Shown piece by piece: positions 49,384 through 62,186 of a stretch of 64,000 nt of DNA. The position numbers and the translations under genes are program-made. Source of the stretch: Utricularia gibba. Taxonomy: Eukaryota; Streptophyta; Magnoliopsida; Lamiales; Lentibulariaceae. The DNA lies in the NCBI GenBank assembly GCA_002189035.1, contig NEEC01000021.1:1550001-1614000 (forward strand), in the 5' to 3' direction. How positions within the stretch are numbered: position 1 is the first letter of the stretch; every line of letters begins with the position of its first letter. The notes below the pieces were generated by a model. It had not been told where the DNA came from. It did no database searches and saw only the letters and a list, made by a program, of their open reading frames with translations.

Positions 49384-52300
49384 ACATCATCATCATCATC
49401 ATCGTGGAGAAAATCAGAAATTTATTATTTTTTTCCAGCAGCGTTCTTCCTCCTCTTCCCTCCACTCTGTGGTCCACCGAGACCCCCATAACCGTAAATA
49501 AACCAACATTTTCCCCCCCTTTACTTTACGCTATTTCCCGCATGCCCCCTGACCTCATCCAAACTTTTTTGCAATTAAGGGCTCATTCCCTGCGAAAATT
49601 ACACCTCCAGCCCCCAATAAATGCAAGAATGAAATTCATGCCTCATTCACCCAAGTACAAACTTTTAAAATGAGGGAAGCCAGGTGGATGGATGACGTGG
49701 CCGGCAGAGGCAGTAATGAGAATTCGGGATTCTTGTGGGTGGTTAGTGGGAAGCAGGCAATAAATTAAGGGCCAGCAATAATTTTGCATAATTGGCAATC
49801 AGTACCTCGCGTGTCATGTGGTTCCTGCATTTGTCTCAAGTGGAGTCTATCATTTGCATTCAGTAGGCTGGGCCACGCGCCACCCCATCTTTCAGTTATT
49901 TCTTTTTTAAATATGTATATCTGTAGGGGCCAATTTAAAAATATCTAAAAAGCGAACCCTGGGGGCGTGGGTGGGGGCCACCCCGTGCGCAGCAAGTATT
50001 CATAATATTTATATTTATATTTAATATTTATTGGGCCAATATGCCTGCTAAAAGTCAGGGGTACCACCCAACCTAAATCATTAATTATTGGGCCCAAATT
50101 TCATATTTTTTTGTATTAATTTTTATTTTTATTCTGTCTGAACATCTCCCAAAAGTGGGTTACTTCCTTTATTATTATGGGCTGCTACTAAATTTAATTC
50201 CCTTTTTTGGGGGATCGAGACACGTGTCGGTTCTTGTATCGAATTGGCAAATACGATGATGATGACGATGATTCTTGTTGTTGTGTGTTTTCTTTTCTTT
50301 TTGGTGAGAAAAAGGGCGTACGATGTACATCATGACATGGGATTTGCATCACTTGCCATGCTGCTGCTTTGCTACGTGTTCCCTTTCTAAAGTCTACTGC
50401 GGACACCGACACCGACCCGACACGCGTGATGTTGTGTGTGTTGGAGGGATGATGCATCTTTTGATTGGTTTTCGTGGGGTGGATGAGGATCAATCATTGT
50501 GTTATGTAGTACATGCAAGCTATGGAAGAAGGGGAATATTCTCTCGAGAGAATCTAGCCATGGCTTGGGTGCGGTCGGAGCACGGCCGGGACTGTGTCTG
50601 TCTCCCTGGGTGGGTTGCGGTTGCGCCCCTACCCTTTGTCAGATCATGACAGTGGAAAGGGAAATACTATCGTTGTTCCAGCTGCTCCATTCTGATCAAT
50701 GACATGTAGAAAGAGTTGTGGTTACACTAAGCAGGTAGTTTCACAGTGAGATTCTACAACAGATACCTAAATGGATGGTTCCACGGTGAAAGGGAGAGCC
50801 ATGATCCTGCAAGGTATCTCCTGTTCCGGTCATTTTTTGTGCTTCCTGTGGATGTGTATATATATAGGTGACCTGCATCTTTCGACAGATACAGGAGGTG
50901 AACAATGACTGCACTAACAGGTTCCTAGTCCTTTTGATTTCATTGTTAGCTAACCACCAGCTGAAAACAAACGTCTTAAGAGATCGGGATACGCCTTCAG
51001 ATAAACCTGTCAGCCTTGCGATGGCTTCAGTAAGAAAGAGCCTGTTTTTTCTCCTCTGTTTCAAAGTTTGAGAACATGCTGGATAGGCATACTGAATGAT
51101 GGTTTCACCTTTAGCACCAGCTTAGCCTTCTCCATCCCCATGGGATCCGGATGGATAGCACTGTATTCCCTCTCAATCTGTCACCAAAACAATGATGCAT
51201 ACATGGCAGTTAGCACCATGACTTTTTTATTAGAGTAACAGTGTGAAGGAGCGCCATACATTGCAGATATGGAGGGCTACGAATGCATGCGCATTATAGC
51301 TTATATGGGAGCACTGGTGGTAGAAGCTTAGAAGCTAGATATCATCATCGGGCCATGGAGTCCTCACTTTTCCGCCCATTCAATGGATCAAATGGAGCCC
51401 CTTCTACACGCCCTGCAGCAGGAATACCCTGAACTAACTGACCTCTTCCAAATGGGCAAGTCGGATGCGGGATCTTCAGACCAGTGAGGCAGAGAACACA
51501 AGTCGTTACCAGAAGGAAAGTGTAAGGAAACATTACGACTAATAGCACACTCATTTCTGCCTTTTCCCTTTTGGGTCCATTAAAGGTCCACACCCTTCCT
51601 GTTGGCGAGGATGGCTGGCCGGCCTGCTGAAGCCATTGTCTGTGGGAGGAAAGAAGGCAAAGATGAAGCTTGCTTTTGTTTCTTACACGAAGCTGAGATG
51701 GAGGGGCTAGGGACAGATCCTGGACAGTTTTGCTGACACTATGCAGTCCTGTAGAAATCCAGCAGATTGCCTCCACTACCTGATTTTTTTTTATGCAACC
51801 AACAGGAAACGTAATGGGGTACCAGTACTGTAATGAAGGGGCGGAACACACAAATCAATGCTTGTTCCACACCAAACCTTATTCTTCGAATTGTCTCATC
51901 AGCAGTAATCATAGTGAGAAGTCCTCTGTTTTCTTCGTTTGATAATCTTAACTCTTCCTAAGCTCAGTTATCAAATCTTCTTTCTCCTGAGGAGAATAAA
52001 CGGGTATGTCAAGAATCATGATCACATAGAATGAATACACGCTCAAGTTTTGCACTTGCCCAGTGCGCATACAAGCACCGTGGTGCTAGCACCTGAAGGC
52101 TGAAGTTCTCAGGCTCAGTCCATATAAAACCATTCAAAGTGCGTCAAGCATTCAACTCATCCCAGTAACCAAAACGCCATTACAGCGCGAATGCGTATCA
52201 AATACAGAAACTGCCCAAAGCTCCACAAGCTAAATGCGAAAATGAAATCTAAATCTTCTACATGAATCACCCACCCGACGCTGCTATATCATAAGGCTCG

Positions 52301-53625
52301 TAATCCATGAGCAGCTTGCAGACCGAATCTGTGATCACCCACAGCTCCCAGCTATAAAACCGATAGGAAGCCTTATCGTAGCAGAATTAGGGAGGACAGC
52401 ATGAGAAAGAAGCAATCTTGTTGGCGGCTACAATGATTCTCGGATGAAGGTAGCAGGAACACATTGGATGCCATTGCATTTTTCGTGCAAAATGTGCATA
52501 AGTAGTCTACCATCCAAAGAATTGCAATGATGGGTCGGAAAAGGTGAAGGGGCACATGGAAAGGAAACAGACGTCACAAGAGAACAAGATGGAAGGTTTG
52601 GGTCCGAATTCATTCCAAATAACCGCATGCGACAGAAGAACATGAATGTGTTGGACTCCACACCGCCCCAAGAGCAGAATGGCAGCAATTAGTCACACTG
52701 TCAACCGGGATCGATGAGATGGGTCACATGTTTGTCACCCCTGCCCCGCTGGGCTGGAGCCTTGCTGCCGCTGACTCACCGCCCGTCTCATGTGTCAATC
52801 GGCGAGGCAGCAATGGGCATGAGCTCTTTTAGGAGCCCTTTCCAGCTACACTTCCGTTCGTTTCAAGCTACTAAATTGGTGACCTCAGTCGTCACGATCT
52901 CGCTTGATTACAGAGAAAGCAGAGGACGAGCTGAGGCTCAACTGGGGCGCAGCAAGGAGCAGTAGTATTATTCATTGATTGAGTGAGCCAAGTGGGTGGC
53001 AGGGGCGGGCCCACTCTTTCCGACTGCCGCCTCCCCTCACAAAAGCAGCCAGGTGTTCGCCAGCTGTATCTTCGAGATCGGCGTCGTCCTGCTGCCCCTT
53101 TTGTCTTGTCCAAAGCTGTGTAAAGCAAAAAAATACCTTCTTTTTTTTTGTACAGGGACTAAAATGTAATATTTTATTATTTGAAAACTTGAATTATTTC
53201 TGATTAAAATGATTTATGTAAGTATAAGGCTATAATACGTTAATAGGTTTTTAAATCATAAATTAAAGACATAATTGCTGGCAACTGGGAAGGGAAGAAG
53301 AACAGGTAAAATGAGAGGCGGGCAGGCGCAGACCTGGTCCTGGTCCAACCCAGCCAAGCCAAGCCCCTCAGCTGAGCAGATATTCCGATCACTGCAATAA
53401 ATGCTACTCGTCGAGGGGAACCAGAGAAAAACGAATCACATCACACGTTGGTTCGCTCTTTCCTTGTCGTGGAAGAGTAGAATTCAAAATCGCTGTCCGG
53501 AAATCATTGCCATCTCTCTCAGTTTACGCGTCCGACTGATTAAAAGCGCCTCATAAGTTTACCAGAAGAAATCAGCGAGCCTGTATTTATCCTTCTTCAT
53601 TCGGGTTTCCTTTTTCTTGTCCGAG
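49384..53625. other. 4.2 kb gene-poor region
   Basis: From 49384 to 50200: HAT14 3' UTR and AT-rich DNA with GGGCCA/TGGGCC words. From 50700 to 52700: a more complex stretch with minus-strand coding-like fragments, listed separately. From 52700 to 53600: the O-fucosyltransferase upstream region. No known family was recognised here. Confidence 0.5.
50741..51851 (-). other. Possible unrecognised minus-strand gene or transcript
   Basis: On the minus strand several blocks look exon-like but match no family I know. The clearest is 51179-51110. It is preceded by an acceptor-like GTGACAG, encodes IEREYSAIHPDPMGMEKAKL in one frame, and ends at AAAG|GTGAAA. Further blocks include 51767-51345 (open, with APFDPLNGRK near its end) and 51041-50868 (LFLTEAIARLTGLSEGVSRS, ending GCAG|GTCACC). 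Because nearby genes carry missing bases, a genuine gene could look this broken. It could equally be a spliced non-coding RNA or chance. No start codon or complete model can be given. Confidence 0.25.
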
Positions 53626-55680
53626 ATGGCTGTTTCCAAAGGAGGACGCAGAGCAAGCAACGGAGTTTCATTTCGGTTCCGTCTCCGGTGATCACCTCTA
53701 TTTCCCAGTCGTCCCTTGAGTCTCTGTTGCTTTCTCCTAGCAAGCAACAGAGACCCGTGTCCAGGATAAGAGCTTTATGCAAGAACCCGAGATTTTATGC
53801 TTTTTTTCTTTTTCTAGTGCTCTCTCTGTGGTTTATGAGGATTTGGCTTGACTTCGATCGTTTCTTGAGAACCCCATGTTCTGTTTCGCGAGAAAACGGC
53901 TTTGTTTCATCCGGGCTCTCGAGTAGGCAACCAGAACAAAGCTATGGGTTTGATGATAAAAGCGAGTTCTGGAAGCAGCCTGATGGCATGGGATACAAGC
54001 CTTGTTTGGATTTCAGCAAGCGGTATGAAATAGAGGGCGGTGAGATAGTCAAAGACAGAAGCAAGTATTTGTTGGTTGTGGTTTCTGGGGAATCAATCAA
54101 CAGAGGAATCAGATTGTCGATGCTGTTGTTCTTGCAAGGATTCTTGGTGCTGCTTTGGTTGTTCCCATTTTGCAAGTTAATGTTATCTGGGGGGATGAAA
54201 GGCTAGTAACATATTCTTCTTTGTCTTGATGATTTCTCCAACAAATTTTTGACCTTGATGTTTGTGATTGCTGCAGTGAGTTCGCTGATATATTCGACTT
54301 GAATCATTTCAAAAACGTTCTTGCAAACGATGTAAGGATAGTTTCTTCACTTCCCTCTACCCATTTGATGACTAGGCCTGTGGAGGAGAAGAGAATTCCC
54401 GTTCACGCATCGCCGGAGTGGATTCGTTCTCATTACCTTCGTCGGGCAAGTGAACTCCGAAAATCCGAAAGTTTTGCCCTTTTAAGTTTTATCTTGATGC
54501 TAATGACTTCGAATTCTCATACGTTTCTGCAGATCAGAAGAGATGGGGTTCTGCTTTTAAGAGGTCTTGACTCGAGGCTGTCCAAGGATCTTCCATCTGA
54601 TCTTCAAAAGCTTCGTTGCAAGGTGTGTTTTTTGAGATTCTTGTTTCCTCTGCTTCTTTTATTTGTAACCAGAACGCTGAATTTGCTGTATGTTTCACAG
54701 GTTGCTTTTCATGCTTTAAGATTTGCTCCACAGATAACTGAACTTGGCAACAAGCTAAGTGACAGGATGAGAAGTAAAGGACCTTATCTTGCCCTGCATC
54801 TACGGATGGAGAAGGATGTCTGGGTTAGAACAGGTTGTCTGCCGGGCTTAGCCGTGAATACGATGAGATTATTCGGAACGAAAGGAAGGCACGGCCGGAG
54901 CTCTTGACTTCACGGTTGTCGAACGTGTCATTCCATCACAGGAAACTTGCCGGATTGTGTCCTTTGAATGCCTTCGAGGTCACAAGGTAAACTTGTTTTT
55001 TTCGCTTTAGTATATAAACTGATTTGGATTTCGTTGATGCCTCAAATGGAAGTGTTTTTTTCAGGCTGCTTAAAGCTCTGGGTGCGCCATCAAACGCAAG
55101 GATCTTTTGGGCTGGAGGTATGCCTTTCGGTGGAAAAGAAGCATTGCTGCCATTGATGAAGGAATTTCCTTTTTTCTATAACAAAGAAGACCTTGCGTTA
55201 CCTGGGGAGCTTGAGCCCTATTCGAAGAAAGCTTCTACAATGGCTGCAATCGATTACATCATCTCCGAGAGAAGTGATGTTTTCATGGCTTCTCATGGGG
55301 GAAACATGGGGCATGCTATTCAGGTAATCTTTTTTGCCTGCTTGGGGAGCTGAAACTGAACCACTTTCGAGCCTTGCCGTGATTTTCTTGCAACCTTCCT
55401 AACTGTTGTTGTTTACTAATGCTGGATTTGTCTGAAACAGGGGTACAGGGCTTACTCAGGGCACAGAAAGACAATCATACCTAACAAAAGACAAATGCTC
55501 CCATACTTCTTGAACTCGTCTCTTCCTGAGAAGGAGTTCAATAGGATCATAATGGACTTGCATCTTGATTCTCTTGGACAACCTGAACTTAGAACGAGCA
55601 AAGCCGGAAGAGATGTGACAAAGTATCCCATACCAGAATGCATGTGTAACACGACGATGAAATCATCTCCTGAGAGCTGA
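53626..55680 (+). CDS. GDP-fucose protein O-fucosyltransferase family protein (type II Golgi membrane)
   Basis: Six exons: 53626-54201, 54277-54445, 54533-54622, 54701-54986, 55065-55323 and 55441-55680; about 540 residues once restored. A single membrane anchor (FYAFFLFLVLSLWFMRIWL) follows a basic N terminus, the type II Golgi layout. Family segments are GYKPCLDFS, YLLVVVSGG, IVDAVVLARILGAALVVP, SEFADIFDLNHF, GPYLALHLRMEKD, ARIFWAGGMPFGG, VFMASHGGNMGHA and GHRKTIIPNKRQM. Substrate is unknown. Three single-base losses are exact by phase: GGG to GG at 53687, G5 to G4 at 54087 and AA to A at 54850. Intron 2 has a GC donor (CGG|GCAAGT), and intron 1 appears to start with GC (AAAG|GCTAGT), though a base error there is possible. 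Confidence 0.92.
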
Positions 55681-56190
55681 TACCATCATACAAGTACCAA
55701 CTGAACAAACCCCTCTGATTCCTGCGGCCATGGTGGCTGAAGAGTGGTACTGAAATGGGGCTGAAGTTGAAACATGGAAGCTGGGAGAAATGTTAAAAGC
55801 AGCAGGCATGGCGTAGTGGTAGGATGATGTATTGGGTTCTCGATTCTTTCATTCTTTTGTTCACATGTATCTAGGGATGTACTCACCATGTGTATAAATA
55901 AACAATTTTCCAAATGCAATGATAAGAATTAAAACATCACAAGAGCCACTGGAATATCAGCGGTGGTTGCTTCTGTGAGAAAAAAAAAAAGAAAAAGGTA
56001 TACCTTGTGAACCTTTGGTATGTTGAACAAGTTTTGACTGGCTTCTGCAGTAGGCGAGGCAGTGAACAGAGAAAATTGATGAGCTGCAATCCAAACAAAC
56101 AGGTGATGTTTCCAGTCTTGATGTTGCACTCAAGTGGTTGGGACCACGGTTGCTCTAAGACGGCTACTGAAGGCAATGTTTATTGGCCTG
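55681..56190. other. Convergent 3' flanks of O-fucosyltransferase and UPM1
   Basis: Includes an AATAAA-type signal region (TAAATAAAC at 55895-55903) for the + gene. Otherwise no gene is seen. Confidence 0.5.
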
Positions 56191-57957
56191 CTATGTGGAT
56201 GCAGTCAATTGGGATGTCTGTTTTATGGTGTATGGCCATAGTGGCGACAGAGCCACAACTTTCCCTATAATAATCAGCGTGGGTGACACCAGCTGAAGTG
56301 ATGCAATCTCATCAGAAAGGCTCTTCAATGGAGCTAACACCTAGGAGATAAAAAAAAGTGTCTCATGAATCTTGATCTAAAGCATACCAATAACAAAAAG
56401 ATGTGCTTATGTTTCATGCAGAATATTACGATCTTTTGCTGCGGTGTAGTTCCTCGTTCGATGGCAGCAGCTGGTGTGTCATCTGGCAAGCCGTGAAGTA
56501 TAAGCTTGAGGCAAGTGAAGGTAGAGTGGCCAAACCCATATAGACAACAAGCGTGGAGTCAGGATCCGCAGCATTTTCTGCTACAAAGAGAGGATCTTTT
56601 CCACCTTGTTTTGAGTGCCCCGTTAGAAATCTAACACTGTTAGCGACTCCCCTGTGGGTCAGTGGGATTCCTAGCTCTGCAGCGATCCCTGAGGCTGCAG
56701 TTATGCCTGCCAATAGTTCAAATCAGCAAATGGAATGAAGTAGCCAGGCCACAACTCTGCCAGCATCTCAGTGTGTTTGTGTTCAAGTATAAGGAATGGC
56801 ATGAGAGCTAAAGTTAAAACCTTTGGCTAATAAAAAGGTCCTTGCATTATCAGAGAATTCATGAAATGCTTAACAATTTTGCTGCAACTAGAGTTGTTAT
56901 GACTGACTCTTGGAACAAGAGAACATCGCCAATGTAAACTATTGCTTGAGGCTTATTCAGTAGGGTGGTACATAAAGAGACTACCTGGAATGACTTTCAC
57001 TTCAATTCCTTGTTTTTGCAGGAAGTCCATCTCTTCACCGCCTCTTCCAAATACCTGAAAGTCATTAGACATTGTTCTCTTCATCAAAACCATGTGCAGA
57101 TAAACCATGCAGTAATCACTCATCTCAAAATGAGGTATAAAATCGATTTCGGTTAACTCACCAAGGGATCTCCACCTTTGAGCCTCACCACATTTGCTCC
57201 AGCTTCAGCAAAGCTCAAAAGCAAATCGTGGATTTCTTCCTGGTGCAGATGTAAACCTCGTCAATAACTAAGATATCCAAACTCATAATAAAAACGAAGC
57301 GGACAATAAGGTTTCACAACTCATAACCATGATACCAAACCAATCCCATATGCTCGTAAGGTTTTACAGCTTCTGCGATAAGCATGCACCACACAAATTT
57401 CAATGAGTGCAAGCTATATAAAGAAACAGGCCGAACCTGTGTTCTACTGTGGTATCCAGCAGTCTTGCCCACATAAAGAAGCCTGGCCTCCGCTCCCACT
57501 AAATCCAATACATCATTAGAAACAAGCCTATCATACAGCAAGAGATCAGCATTCTGAATCACTCTCAAGGCTTTCAGTGTCAGCAATTCTGGGTCTCCAG
57601 GCCCAGTACCCACCAAGAACACATTCCCAGGTCCTTTTCCCCAACCCCATTGACACTCTCCCTCTTTCCCCTCAAAACTTGAAGCAATTTCCTCAACTCT
57701 GGCAGTTGCAAAGCTATATCATAATCCCTGATGTATTCCTGATCAGGAGGAGGATACAAGCAAGTTGAACAAGACTGTGCCTCGTACAGCCAGCTCTCGC
57801 GATTGTATCTCTCGAATGAATGTTTTTCAGTGAAAGGTGATGACTTTTGTGAATCCAAAGAGAAGTGAATTGCAGAAACAGGGCTTGGGCTGAAAAATCT
57901 GAACTTTCGCAATGGAATCCCGCCTGGAGAAAATGGGATTCTGGGGGCTGCTGCCAT
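56191..57957 (-). CDS. UPM1: Uroporphyrinogen-III C-methyltransferase (siroheme biosynthesis)
   Basis: Uses S-adenosylmethionine to methylate uroporphyrinogen III to precorrin-2/dihydrosirohydrochlorin in the plastid, for siroheme in nitrite and sulfite reductases. Exons 57957-57437, 57239-57162, 57054-56985, 56706-56430 and 56340-56191; restored length is 365 residues. The plastid transit peptide begins [17 protein letters not shown] motifs are [46 protein letters not shown] and [20 protein letters not shown]. The tail is [19 protein letters not shown]. One base is missing near 57652 in exon 1 (between ESV and the [10 protein letters not shown] segment), and one A near 56506 (expected SKLILHG, read SLYFTAC). 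An upstream in-frame ATG at 58023 would add 22 residues; 57957 is preferred. Confidence 0.94.
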
Positions 57958-58381
57958 TAGATGATTACTGAAGATTTTACCCTGGATGCATATATCAAAC
58001 TCAACCCAGCTTTCCGGGTGCATGGAGAGTCATTTCCCGTCATCACACACGACCTTTCGGAGATGTGAAGGCCGCCTGTCGTTGCTGAGTTAGCTTTGGC
58101 TTCCTCCTCCTCTCCCGGCATTTTAATTTTTGCTCCATTGCGCCGCTAAAGTGAACGGCAATGACGCAAAATACTAAACTGCGCTACTAAATTGAGCCGG
58201 CCCAGGTCCAAAACTACAATGTACCGAGAGATACTATAAATTTCTGGGAGGATTTGTTTGCTTCGGCCCGCCAGAATATTCCGCCGTAGAAATAACCCGG
58301 AGTCTGTGCCCTCTGATTTCTTCCCTAAAAAAGGCATAATAAAATCTCGTTCCAGGGTTTTGGGGAGGTTCTAGCCAACCC
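57958..58381. promoter_or_regulatory. Divergent promoter, UPM1 / mitochondrial DnaJ
   Basis: There are 424 bp between the start codons. A GGCCCA site II element lies at 58199-58204 and a second GGCCCG at 58265-58270. Both flanking proteins are organelle-targeted, a frequent setting for TGGGCY motifs. Confidence 0.55.
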
Positions 58382-61300
58382 ATGGCCCGCACCCAGGTCG
58401 TCCGTCGGCTTCTGCCGGTATTCCTTCGCCTCTCGAGTTCATATACTCTTAATTGTGTTCATTGATGACTATGGGCTTTTCGTATTGCAGTTATTGGATA
58501 CGGTGTCAAACGGAGGCTGCAGAAGGAGTATTGTTACTTCATCGTGCAATCAAGCGTGGAGCTTTTTTGTTCGCCGCTCAAAAACTGGTACTTGGCTCAA
58601 GGCAGTAAGTGTAGAGATGTTTATTGGGTGATAAGTAGCTTGATTACGATGTTCAATGTTGTACAGATGGTTGCAAGAAATTGAGTGGTGTAAATATCGG
58701 ATTTCTCAGAAATAATGTCTATACGGCGCGGTCAATTCACGGAACTGGTAAATCATTTGCGCATGGAAGAGTTTCTCTGTTTCGTGATTTCTGTCGTTGG
58801 CTGATTTGGATTTAACGTCGAGAATCATGTATATAGTTTATCTGTAGGGGTTACCTTGAGTATTTTTACTATTCATTTCGAACAACCATACGTGACTAAC
58901 TGCCTCCACCCTGAATGGTTAAATGGAAGCGCAATGTATTGAGGATGCGTTGTTATGCTTTAGTTTTGAAGGAATTTTGCTTATGGACACGACATTATTA
59001 TGGTTACCTTGCTTATAATTTTTGTCACTTTATGGTGTAATCATCTTCCCAGGGAAACAGTCACGAGATTTTTATGATGTTCTTGGTGTCAGTAGAAATG
59101 CAACGGCATCCGAAATCAAGAAAGCTTATTATGGGGTAAGGAATACGTTGTCTGAATTTTTCTGGTTCCATACAAAGTTCGAGCATTTCCAAATTTTTTT
59201 AGTCGTGATTGTGATCTGTTGTAAACTGTCAAATTTTTAAGGCATTTTGATATTTAGTTGATTCGTAAAAAGCATATCTATGACCTGGTTGTCCACCTTT
59301 GCTAAGGGCTCGTGCTAACCATTGCAGTATTTCACACTTCATTGTTTCATTTGATTCACAGCTGGCGAAGCAGTTACACCCTGACACAAATAAAAGTGAT
59401 CCAGATGCTGAAAAGAAGTTCCACGAAATTCAAAAAGCCTATGAAGTACTTTCTGAACACCCTCCCCCCCCCACCCATGAAAAGGCTCATTTACAATTAT
59501 TAACGTGTTGAGACTTTCTGTAATGTTATCTGCGTTGTCAACATTCGTAGGTCTTGAAAGATGAAGAGAAGCGCCAGCAGTACGATCAGGTTTGAGAAGG
59601 CTTCTCTCCTAGTTACACGAGCACCATTAGATTGAAAAAAATAAAGAAAATTGCTACTGAAGAGCCTGCAATTTGGCGTTGAGTGTCTTGTGAATTCTAC
59701 TAAAATGGCACTTTGTTTCTGAATGAAGCAATTTGGTGTTAATTTTTGCTACGTTTTGCTGATGTGTCAATCATTTTCATTTTATGGTCTGAATGTTCTT
59801 GTATATTCAGTGTAACTACTTTGTATGGGACGTTGATGTTGAGAAGAAACATTGAAATCTTTTTTTTTTTTTCTGCTTGTGTCATTTATATTCAACAGAT
59901 TGGTCATGAAGCTTTTGAACGTGCTTCTGCTGGTGAAGGGGGTTATGGCCCATTTGAAGGTGGCTTCAATCCCTTCGAGGCTATTTTCAGGAATTCTGGT
60001 GTAAGCGTTTTAGCCCATGGCATTATTAACTCCTAGCTTCCATTTCATGTTGAGCTAATATCTCTTCTTTTGACATGGAAAACTTATTTGGAGATCAGTT
60101 CGGCTCAATCTTTGATACAGACATGGGTGGTGAAGATGTTAAGGTTATTTCCAATTTCGAATCCTTGATTGATTTTGATGCAATCTTGACAGATCCATCC
60201 CTCATTTCTGGATGTTCCAGTAATAAAATTTCTTAATATAATTTAGGTTGCCATTGAAATTTCCTTCATGGAAGCTGTCCAGGGATGCAGCAGGACACTG
60301 TCTGTTGTGACTGATTTGGCTTGTGATACATGTGGTATTTTTCGCATGAAATTTAATTTAACAAGAGCATTTCAGACTACCTTGGAACTTATTATGCGTC
60401 ATTATTTTTTTATTTTTGCTTTAGGTGGGACTGGTGTCCCTCCTGGGACCAAGCCTCAAACTTGTAAACGGTGCAAAGGTTCTGGGATGGTGAGTATCAG
60501 TGATATTTCTCTCCCGGTTTGTTCTGAGTGCTTCCTAAAATCTATTCCATGTTCCAGGCAATATCACAAAATGGTTTTATGACAATCCAATCAACATGTC
60601 CAAATTGTCAAGGAACTGGGAAGATTGTTTCTGTATGTGTCAATCTCATGCAGAAAATGTTGCTGTGCAATGTTACTGATAACTTCTTGTTTTTCGCAAC
60701 AGAGTTTCTGCAAGTCTTGTAAGGGTAAGAGGGTGGTCAAAGGGTCAAAGACAGTGACAGTGAATGTCATGGCAGGTGGATTCATTGATAACCTTGTTTT
60801 TATTATTTTTCTTTGATTCGTTATGTTCTAAGAATTGCAATATTATTGGATAAATATATGACGTGGGAAATCAAATATCATCTAAAGATATGTTGGTTAG
60901 ATTGTTAAAGAGAATAATCTGTAGGGTTATTTTGTGTTGTCCTAACATTGCTACCATCATATGGTTGCTTGTAAAAAAAATATGTTGTTTTTCTGGTGGA
61001 AAGATGGCCATGAACAAATATATGAATTTCTGTAGGGGTGGACAACAATGAAACTCTTAAAATTCCAAGAAGTGGTGGAGCTGACCCTGATGGATCTCAC
61101 CCTGGTGATCTTTATGTCATGATTAAGGTTGGAAAAACCTGTACTTCCTATTGGGCTTCCCTTCTTTCTCATACTCAAATATTGCTAAAAAAACATGCTT
61201 ATTTTTTCCGCTTCAAAGGTCCGTGAAGATCCAGTATTCCGTAGGGAAGGTTCTGATATCCATGTTGATGCAGTGTTGAGTATCACTCAGGTAAATGCTT

Positions 61301-62186
61301 ATGCATTTGTCTGCAACTGTGCAGGCAAAATGCTTTTTTTTTTTTTATAATTTGGTTCGGCATATCTCCCATTCATTTACCTAGCCTTTGCTAGTTGGAC
61401 CTGTAGTTCTACTGAACTAGCTTGTTCTGATTCTCTCAAAATCGATTTTACTAGTTCACAAATACGGCCCTTGTTTATCAGTACTCGTGACGTGCAGGCA
61501 ATTTTGGGGGGCACTATCCAGGTTCCTACTCTAAGTGGAGATGTTGTCCTTAAGGTTTGTTATTAAAATCTCCAGATTCATTTTCCTGAACCTCCGCACG
61601 CACTCATTATTTCGTCTTCTGTTTCTGGTGCAGGTGCGCCCTGGAACTCAACCTGGGCAAAAAGTGGTCTTGAGGAAAAAGGGTCAGTCTCTCCATCCTT
61701 ACTCACGCCAATAGTTCCGTTCAAGTTGCTTAAGCGCATTTTCTGCAAGAATTTCGTCCGAGCGGACAGACACCATTGACATCAGAACGGCATCTTTTAT
61801 CCCTTTCGGCATGTTTAAGTTGCTCTCATTCCATGATACCTTGACGTATTTGAAAACAGCATGTCTGGAATCCACACACAGTGGCATGTAGTGCACAAGG
61901 TTGAGTTTTGTGTGTTGTTGATGCAGGGATAAAGACCCGCAACTCCTATTCCTTTGGTGATCAGTTTGTCCACTTCAACGTTCTCATTCCAACGTGAGTT
62001 GGCGTCCATTGATTATTATTCCAGGCACCCACCCAATGCACACGACTCACTCTCTGTCTCCTGCATGTTGTGTATATCTCCAGGGACATAACCTCCCGGC
62101 AGCGGGAATTGATTGAGGAGTTTGTGAAGGAAGATGAGAGGCAGGATGAGAGGAGGGGCGTTACCGCCGCCGCAGCCTCCGGATAG
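58382..62186 (+). CDS. GFA2: Mitochondrial DnaJ (Hsp40) protein, GFA2-like
   Basis: Class A J-protein co-chaperone of mitochondrial Hsp70. Eighteen exons from 58382-58417 to 62084-62186 were traced and all phases agree, giving 435 residues. The basic N terminus [12 protein letters not shown] fits a mitochondrial presequence. The J domain starts [20 protein letters not shown] and its HPD motif is in [20 protein letters not shown]. It is followed by a Gly/Phe region ([13 protein letters not shown]). The zinc-finger region has [24 protein letters not shown] and CKSCKGKR. The C-terminal domain contains [20 protein letters not shown] and [17 protein letters not shown]. The overall match is to GFA2, needed for polar nuclei fusion and synergid death in female gametophytes. 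The 435-residue frame has no lesion. Confidence 0.94.

Noticed and set aside
50194-50493. 99-codon minus-strand open frame
   Set aside because: Composition is low-complexity (Ser, Lys, His rich), with no recognisable motif and no splice or promoter support.
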